Positions 41,971 to 48,146 of a stretch of DNA of 48,146 bases are shown one piece after another. The notes beneath the pieces were generated by a model. It saw only the letters and a list, made by a program, of their open reading frames with translations, did not search any database and was not told the origin of the DNA. Source of the DNA: Propionibacterium acidifaciens DSM 21887. Lineage in GTDB: Bacteria > Actinomycetota > Actinomycetes > Propionibacteriales > Propionibacteriaceae. The stretch's first letter is position 1. Each line of letters starts with the position of its first letter. Both the position numbers and the translations under genes were made by a program. Location of the stretch: assembly GCF_000426605.1 (NCBI RefSeq), contig NZ_AUFR01000022.1:1-48146 (forward strand). The letters run 5' to 3'.

Positions 41971-43356
41971 TCAGCCCTTCTCGCGCAGTGCGTCGATGTC
42001 GAGGACGCCGCCCGGGCCGGCGTCGGCCTGCGCGGCGGCGTCCTCCCACGGATCGTGGGCGGGCCCCTCGTCCTCGTCGTCCTCATCGGCGTAGCCCATC
42101 GAGGGGTCGTAGGGATTGGCGAGCCGTCGCCCCCCTCCCTCGACCTGCACCATCGCGTCGCCGCTCATCGCCTCGTCCGGCAGCGTCCTCAGGACGTCGT
42201 TGATGTAGCCGGCGGTGGCCTCCAGCAGCGGCACCTCCCGGTTCTCGTGCTGGGACATGTACCAGCGGTAGTCGAGGACCTCGTGGTAGAGCTGGGCGGG
42301 GTCGCGCTTGCCCTGGAGCTCGGCCGGGACCGCGTTGACGACGGGCTCGAAGCACTCGGTGAGCCACTGGTGGGCGACGACCGCCTCGTCGACCTCCTGG
42401 AGCTGCCGACGGGCGCGGAAGGTGTCCAGGTCGTTGAGCAGCCGCCGGGCCTGGTTCTCCTCGGTGTCGAGGCCGGTCAGGCGCATGAGGCGCCGCGAGT
42501 GGTGGCCCGCGTCGACGACCTTCGGCTGCATCGAGACCGTCCGCCCGTCGGGACTCGTCTGGATGTCGAGCTCGGCCACGTCGAAGCCGAGGGCGTTGAG
42601 GCGCCGCACCCGCGACTCGATGCGATGCAGCTCGGAGCCTGAGAACTCCTCGAGGCCGGTCAGCTCGTTCCACAGCTCGTGGTAGCGCGACTCGATCGTC
42701 TCGACGAGGCCGAGCGGGTCGAGGGACTCGTCCAGCAGCCCGCCGGCCTCCAGGTCGCAGAAGTCGCCGAAGATGTTGACCCGGGCGATCTCGAGGTCGT
42801 GGGCGCGCTGGCCGTCGGTGAGCCGGTCGTGCAGCTCGCCGGTCTCGGCGTCGACGAGGTAGGCCGCGAAGGCGCCGGCGTCGCGGCGGAAGAGGATGTT
42901 CGACAGCGAGACGTCGCCCCACATGAAGCCCAGCAGGTGGAGCCGGACCAGCAGGACGACCATGGCGTCGAGCAGGCGCAGGACGGTGTCGTGGCGCACG
43001 CCCGGGCTGAACAGCGAGCGGTAGGGCAGCGCGAAGTCGAGGTGCCGGGTGATGAGCACCGAGTCGAGCGGCTCGCCGTCGGCCCCGACGCGCCCGCTCA
43101 CCACGGCCACGGCCTCGACCGAGGGGGTGCCCAGGCGCATGAGGTCGTGCAGCAGCCGGTACTCGTGGATCGCCAGGTGCTCGGCGACCTCCTTGGCCGC
43201 GTAGACCTGGTCGTCCACGGTGACGAAGCGCACGACGTGGCGCGAGATGCCCCGCGGCAACGCGACGAGGTGCTCGATCGGCCACTGCGCCAGCGGCGTG
43301 TCCCAGGGCAGGGGGATGAGCCGGGCATCCGGCTTCGCTGACAGGAATCGTGGCAC
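41971..43356 (-). CDS. DUF4032 domain protein with kinase-like fold
   Basis: 461 aa. The N-terminal 230 residues resemble a lipopolysaccharide-kinase-like fold: a lysine in VYAAKEV, then GFMWGDVSLSNILFRRDAGAFAAYLVDAETGELH, where GDVSLSN and DAE match catalytic and metal loops of HRD-like kinases. The C-terminal half (about 240-440) is the DUF4032 part (DQWLTECFEPV-like HQWLTECFEPVVNAVP; YRWYMSQHENREV). The end is acidic (DEDDEDEGP). Found widely in Actinobacteria; the substrate is unknown. ATG 43356. Confidence 0.85.
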   Translation of the reverse strand: MPRFLSAKPDARLIPLPWDTPLAQWPIEHLVALPRGISRHVVRFVTVDDQVYAAKEVAEHLAIHEYRLLHDLMRLGTPSVEAVAVVSGRVGADGEPLDSVLITRHLDFALPYRSLFSPGVRHDTVLRLLDAMVVLLVRLHLLGFMWGDVSLSNILFRRDAGAFAAYLVDAETGELHDRLTDGQRAHDLEIARVNIFGDFCDLEAGGLLDESLDPLGLVETIESRYHELWNELTGLEEFSGSELHRIESRVRRLNALGFDVAELDIQTSPDGRTVSMQPKVVDAGHHSRRLMRLTGLDTEENQARRLLNDLDTFRARRQLQEVDEAVVAHQWLTECFEPVVNAVPAELQGKRDPAQLYHEVLDYRWYMSQHENREVPLLEATAGYINDVLRTLPDEAMSGDAMVQVEGGGRRLANPYDPSMGYADEDDEDEGPAHDPWEDAAAQADAGPGGVLDIDALREKG

Positions 43357-43391
43357 GGGACAAGTGTGCCACCGGCGCCTGAGGAACGGGG

Positions 43392-44567
43392 TCAGGCCCG
43401 GGCGGCGCGCTCGAGGGCCGCCGCCAGGTCGGCCCTCAGGTCGGCGATCGGCTCGATGCCCACCGACAGGCGGAGCAGGGAGTCGGTGATGCCGGCCGCG
43501 GCGCGCGCCTGCGGCGTCATGCCGGCATGGGTCATCGTCGCCGGGTGGGCCAGCAGTGACTCGGTGCCGCCCAGGGACTCGGCCAGGTCGATGGCCCGCA
43601 GGTCGCTCGAGAAGGCCTTGACCGCGTCGAGCCCGCCGGCCAGCTCGAAGCTGAGCAGCGCGCCGAAGCCGCGCTGCTGGCGGGCCGCCAGCGCGTGACC
43701 GGGGTGCCCGGGCAGGCCCGGGTAGTGGACGCGGGCGACGGCGTCGCTGTCCGCCAGCTGCTCGACGACGGCGGCCGTGTTCTCCTCATGGACGCGCACC
43801 CGGGCGTCGATCGTGCGCAGCCCGCGCAGCGTCAGCCAGGAGTCCCAGGCGCCGCCGGTCAGACCGAGGGCATTGGCCCAGTGCTGCACCTGCTCGCCGA
43901 GCCCGGCCGTGCCGGAGACGACCACGCCGCCCACCACGTCGGAGTGGCCGTTGATGAACTTCGTGGTGGAGTGCAGTACGACGTCGGCGCCCAGGTCGAG
44001 GGGGTTCGACAGGACCGGCGAGCAGAAGGTGTTGTCCGCCACGAGCAGCGCGCCCCGGGCGTGGGCCAGCTCAGCGGTGGCGGCGATGTCGGTGATGCGC
44101 ATGAGCGGGTTCGAGGGCGTCTCGACGAGGACCAGCTCGGCCGGGCGGGACAGCGCCGCGCGGGCCCGCCCGAGGTCGGACATGTCGATGAAGTCGACCT
44201 CGATGCGCTCGCGCGCCGCGAGGTGGTCGAGCAGCCGCCAGGTGCCGCCGTAGCAGTCGGCCGGGGCCACGACGCGCCCGTGCGGGCCGACGAGGGCCTC
44301 GACGGTCGCGGTGATCGCGCTCATGCCCGAGCCGGTGACGGTGGCGTCGGCGCCGTGCTCGAGGTCGGCGAGCGTGCGCGCCAGCAGGGCGCGCGTCGGA
44401 TTCGCCGAGCGGGAGTAGTCGAAGGCCGGCTTGTCCTCGCCGATCCCGGCGAAGCGGTAGTTGGTGCTCGGGTACAGGGCGGGGGTCACCGAACCGTACT
44501 GGGAGTCGGTGTCGAAGCCCGCGCGCACGGCGCGGGCCAGCGGGGACAGCTGTCCGTCCTGGCTCAT
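43392..44567 (-). CDS. Cystathionine gamma-synthase or gamma-lyase (PLP)
   Basis: 391 aa Cys/Met metabolism enzyme. Family blocks: YPSTNYRF, FDYSRSANPTRALL, GSGMSAITA, PADCYGGTWRLL, ETPSNPLMRITDI, and the PLP-lysine STTKFINGHSDVVGG at about 195-210. Synthase (MetB) and lyase (MccB) cannot be separated by eye; the metNIQ genes 1.6 kb away favour a role in methionine or cysteine supply. Start ATG 44567. Confidence 0.9.
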   Translation of the reverse strand: MSQDGQLSPLARAVRAGFDTDSQYGSVTPALYPSTNYRFAGIGEDKPAFDYSRSANPTRALLARTLADLEHGADATVTGSGMSAITATVEALVGPHGRVVAPADCYGGTWRLLDHLAARERIEVDFIDMSDLGRARAALSRPAELVLVETPSNPLMRITDIAATAELAHARGALLVADNTFCSPVLSNPLDLGADVVLHSTTKFINGHSDVVGGVVVSGTAGLGEQVQHWANALGLTGGAWDSWLTLRGLRTIDARVRVHEENTAAVVEQLADSDAVARVHYPGLPGHPGHALAARQQRGFGALLSFELAGGLDAVKAFSSDLRAIDLAESLGGTESLLAHPATMTHAGMTPQARAAAGITDSLLRLSVGIEPIADLRADLAAALERAARA

Positions 44568-44693
44568 GTGCGGTGCCTCCTCATCGTCCTGCCGGCGCGC
44601 CCCGGCGCCGGTTCCGACGGTAGCCCCTCGTCCGCCCGGCCGGGGCCCGGTCCACGGGCGGGACGGCGCTTCCGGTTCGGGCCCCGCGGGCGG

Positions 44694-45773
<1,080 letters not shown>

Positions 45774-46210
45774 GATCGCCACCAAATCCTTTCCACGGGC
45801 AGGAACGTGCCCGACGATCCGTCGTAGAGAGGACGAAGGACATCCTCGCCCGTACTCATTCTCGCACATCCTCCCCGCGTCCCGCCTCCGCGACGCCCCG
45901 CCGGGCCCATCCCCGCGGGGCCCGCTTGCCACGGAGGGCGGTCTCGGGCATCATGGGTCCGTGGAGTTCTCCCTGATGCGCACCGTCGTCGTTGGTCGTC
46001 GAATGACCAGCGCCATGTGTCGCGTCCGCTGAACCCCGGTTCTCGCGCCGGCCGCCGAGGCCCGAGCGCAGCGATGCATGGCGTCCGGGCCCAATGCGCC
46101 CGTCCTCGCGAATCCTCGTCCGGTGAGGGTGCGAGTGCGCCGCCGGCCCCCTCTTCTCCGCTTCATCCATCACGGCCGCACTGCGGCCGGCAACGGGAGG
46201 TACAATCCAG
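45774..46210. promoter_or_regulatory. Leader region upstream of metN
   Basis: 437 bp between divergent genes. The part nearest metN holds an 18-codon leader peptide (45976-46032) and then about 175 bp with inverted repeats such as CGGGC/GCCCG near 46087-46103 that could form attenuator structures. A good AACCCCGGTT-type stem begins directly after the leader stop. The half nearest the ATPase gene holds no gene and no clear promoter. Confidence 0.5.
45976..46032 (+). CDS. Putative sulfur-responsive leader peptide upstream of metNIQ
   Basis: 18 codons, MRTVVVGRRMTSAMCRVR, with GGAG (45963-45966) 9 nt before the ATG. The end R-R-x(n)-S-A-x-C-R matches the pattern I remember for short leader peptides before sulfur and methionine/cysteine genes in Actinobacteria (RRHVDLxRVxSAxCR type). 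Ribosome stalling at the Cys or Met codons would alter folding of the downstream RNA and so expression of metNIQ. Family match is from memory; the role is inferred. Confidence 0.5.
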   Translation: MRTVVVGRRMTSAMCRVR

Positions 46211-47329
46211 GTGATCGAACTCACCGGTGTCAACGTCACCTTCCCCGGTCGCCGCCCGGGGGAGACGATCCGCGCCGTCCGCGACGTCGACCTGACGGTC
46301 GACGACGGCGACGTCTACGGCATCGTCGGCTACTCGGGGGCCGGCAAGTCGACCCTCGTGCGCACGATCAACCTGCTGCAGCGGCCCACGTCGGGCTCGG
46401 TGCGCGTGGACGGGCAGGAGATGACCGGGCTCTCCGCGGTCCGGCTGCGAGGCGCCCGCAAGCGGATCGGCATGATCTTTCAGCACTTCAACCTGCTGGG
46501 CTCGCGCACGCTGTTCGGCAACGTCGCCTACCCGCTCAGGGGGGGCGGGCGGACGAAGCCGCAGGTGCGCGAGCGCGTCATGGGGCTGCTCGACCTGGTC
46601 GGCATGGCTGATCGGGCGAGCGCCTACCCGAGCCAGCTGTCCGGCGGCCAGCGCCAGCGCGTGGCCATCGCCCGGGCCCTGGCCAACGACCCCTCGGTGC
46701 TGCTCTGCGACGAGGCCACCAGCGCCCTGGACCCGAAGACCACCGGCGGCATCCTCGACCTGCTCGGCCGACTCAACGCCCAGACCGGACTGACGGTCGT
46801 CCTCATCACCCACGAGATGGGCGTCGTCAAGCAGATCTGCTCGCACGTGGCCGTCATGGAGGAGGGCCGCATCATCGAGCGCGGCTCCACCGTCGACGTC
46901 TTCACCGACCCGCACGAGCCGCTGACCCGCGACTTCATCGACACCGCCAACCACGTCGAGGCCGGGATCACGACGGTCATCACCCACCCCGACCTCGTGA
47001 GGCACGGCAGCGGGGACCGCCTCGTCTCCCTGCAGTTCGCCGGCGCGACCACCGGGGATCCCGTGGTCGCCGCCCTGACCCGCGACTACAACGTGAACGC
47101 CACCATCCTGTTCGCCAACGTCGAGGTCATCTCGGGGACGCCGGTCGGCAACCTACTGCTCGGCCTGTCGGGCTCCCAGCCCGACCTGGACGCGGCCGAG
47201 GGCTGGCTGGCGGGCTCCGGGGTACGCGTGCACAACTACAGTGACGCCGAGATCGAGTCCATCCGAGAGCGCGCGGCGGCCGAGGCCGCCGACGTCGACG
47301 GGGGCCGTGACGAGGAGGACCACCGATGA
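46211..47329 (+). CDS. metN: Methionine ABC transporter ATPase MetN
   Basis: 372 aa. Walker A GYSGAGKSTL, Q-loop IFQHFNLLGSRTLFGNVAYPL (typical of MetN), signature LSGGQRQRVAIARAL, Walker B VLLCDEATSALD and switch THEMGVV. A C-terminal NIL domain (about 270-350) would bind methionine and inhibit transport when the pool is full. GTG 46211 with GGGAGG 9 nt upstream. The end overlaps metI by 4 bp (ATGA). Confidence 0.95.
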   Translation: MIELTGVNVTFPGRRPGETIRAVRDVDLTVDDGDVYGIVGYSGAGKSTLVRTINLLQRPTSGSVRVDGQEMTGLSAVRLRGARKRIGMIFQHFNLLGSRTLFGNVAYPLRGGGRTKPQVRERVMGLLDLVGMADRASAYPSQLSGGQRQRVAIARALANDPSVLLCDEATSALDPKTTGGILDLLGRLNAQTGLTVVLITHEMGVVKQICSHVAVMEEGRIIERGSTVDVFTDPHEPLTRDFIDTANHVEAGITTVITHPDLVRHGSGDRLVSLQFAGATTGDPVVAALTRDYNVNATILFANVEVISGTPVGNLLLGLSGSQPDLDAAEGWLAGSGVRVHNYSDAEIESIRERAAAEAADVDGGRDEEDHR

Positions 47330-48018
47330 CCGACTGGCTCGGACGCGTCGCCCACGTCCTGCTGCCGAACGTCCTGAAGAGGCCGGACGACCTGTGGGAC
47401 GCCACCGTCGAGACCCTCTACATGACGGCCGTCTCGGCCCTCATCGCCGGCGTGCTCGGCATCGTCCTGGGCACCGTCCTCGTCGTCACGGACAGGCGCG
47501 GCATCGGGCCCCATCCGCGGCTGTACTGGGTACTCGACAAGCTCGTGAACCTGTTCCGCTCGATCCCGTTCGTCATCCTCATCGCGCTCGTCGGACCGCT
47601 CACCCGCATCATGACGGGCACGACGATCGGCACCACCGCCGCCCTCGTCCCGCTCGTCATCGGCACCGTGCCGTTCTACGCCCGGCAGATCCAGAACGCC
47701 GTCCTCGAGGTCGACCCGGGCGTCGTCGAGGCGGCCCAGGCGATGGGCTCCAGCCCGATGGAGGTCATCTTCCGCGTCTACCTGCGCGAGGCGCGCCCGG
47801 GCATCATCCGCGTCTCGGCGCTGACGATCATCAGTCTCATCGGTCTCACGACGATGGCCGGCATCGTCGGCGGCGGCGGCCTGGGCGACCTGGCGATCTC
47901 CCGCGGCTACAACCGCTTCCAGAACGACGTCACCGTCGTCTGCACGCTCATCATCCTCGTCCTCGTCTACGTCTCCCAGGCGATCGCCGATCTCCTGGTC
48001 AAGCGCGTCACCCACTGA
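47326..48018 (+). CDS. metI: Methionine ABC transporter permease MetI
   Basis: 230 aa, about five membrane helices. Opens with WDATVETLYMTAVSALIAGVLGI, has the EAA loop EVDPGVVEAAQAMGSSPMEVIFRVYLREARPGI and the following GLTTMAGIVGGGGLGDLAISRGYNRF of MetI. Partner of MetN and MetQ in D/L-methionine import. Confidence 0.95.
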   Translation: MTDWLGRVAHVLLPNVLKRPDDLWDATVETLYMTAVSALIAGVLGIVLGTVLVVTDRRGIGPHPRLYWVLDKLVNLFRSIPFVILIALVGPLTRIMTGTTIGTTAALVPLVIGTVPFYARQIQNAVLEVDPGVVEAAQAMGSSPMEVIFRVYLREARPGIIRVSALTIISLIGLTTMAGIVGGGGLGDLAISRGYNRFQNDVTVVCTLIILVLVYVSQAIADLLVKRVTH

Positions 48019-48052
48019 CGACCGATCCCCATTCCGCACGAAGGAGAACTCC

Positions 48053-48146
48053 ATGAAGCGCGCACTCGCGGCAGGGCTGGCCCTGGTCGTGGCCGTCGGG
48101 CTGGCCGGCTGCTCCGGCTCGTCGACGGGCTCGAACGGCTCCGGCA
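48053..48146 (+). CDS. metQ: Methionine-binding lipoprotein MetQ, 5' end only
   Basis: 31 codons before the window end. Lipoprotein signal: MKRALAAGLALVVAVG, then lipobox L-A-G-C at about 17-20 followed by a Ser/Gly/Thr linker. AAGGAGAA lies 5 nt before ATG 48053. Identity as MetQ rests on position after metNI. Confidence 0.8.
   Translation, partial: MKRALAAGLALVVAVGLAGCSGSSTGSNGSG

Noticed and set aside
46030-46200. SAM-type riboswitch upstream of metN
   Set aside because: CCCCGG-type fragments occur, but the conserved core and closing stems of SAM-I or SAM-IV are not found. An Rfam scan would be decisive; a leader peptide explains the region better.

Overview
The window is a high-GC stretch (GC-ending codons almost throughout) from an actinobacterium (Actinomycetota). 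That rank is supported by an EccC/EccD type VII secretion system (T7SS), a DUF4032 protein, a short sulfur-type leader peptide, LutABC with an L-lactate permease, and the long form of GlyA. Genus cannot be read from the sequence; a host-associated Actinomyces- or Propionibacterium-like lineage would fit the polyol, lactate and amino-acid uptake genes, but this is inference.

Layout. (1) 1-1403: glyA, cut by the window start. (2) 1485-10104, minus strand: six T7SS genes with overlapping stop/start codons: Pro-rich MinD-like protein, EccC, second MinD-like protein, EccD, one-pass membrane protein, zinc-ribbon/RDD/FHA protein. (3) 10425-18778, plus strand: a WXG100-like protein, a second WXG100-like protein with three small accessory genes, then a large polymorphic toxin. 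The toxin's reading frame is broken by one extra base in a C6 run (15703-15708). Its C-terminus is an Ntox15 (Tde-type) nuclease with an HxxD motif. Two tandem AT-richer paralogues and a GAD-like/DUF1851 (Tdi1-like) immunity gene follow. This is the most interesting system here: a toxin-immunity pair best known from type VI secretion, placed on a T7SS. (4) 18741-21093, minus: PadR regulator and ABC1/UbiB kinase.

(5) 21207-27247, minus: a seven-gene polyol PTS operon of galactitol type (dehydrogenase, IIB, IIC, IIA, class II aldolase, PfkB kinase, GatD). A divergent PRD regulator and a second class II aldolase lie at 27514-30096. (6) 30166-32632, minus: amino-acid permease and type I asparaginase. 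(7) 32999-35340, minus: rlmB and cysS. (8) 35395-41125: a GntR/FadR regulator divergent from lctP-lutABC, with a clear operator over the promoter. (9) 41312-45773: a small acidic protein gene with a probable G5 frameshift, then (minus strand) DUF4032, a cystathionine synthase/lyase and an MsmK/UgpC-type ABC ATPase. (10) 45976-48146, plus: a putative cysteine/sulfur leader peptide followed by metN, metI and the start of metQ.

Two probable +1 homopolymer frameshifts (15703-15708 and 41600-41604) mean base-level errors must be excluded before either gene is called broken. All function calls come from reading motifs and remembered family features; no searches were run.
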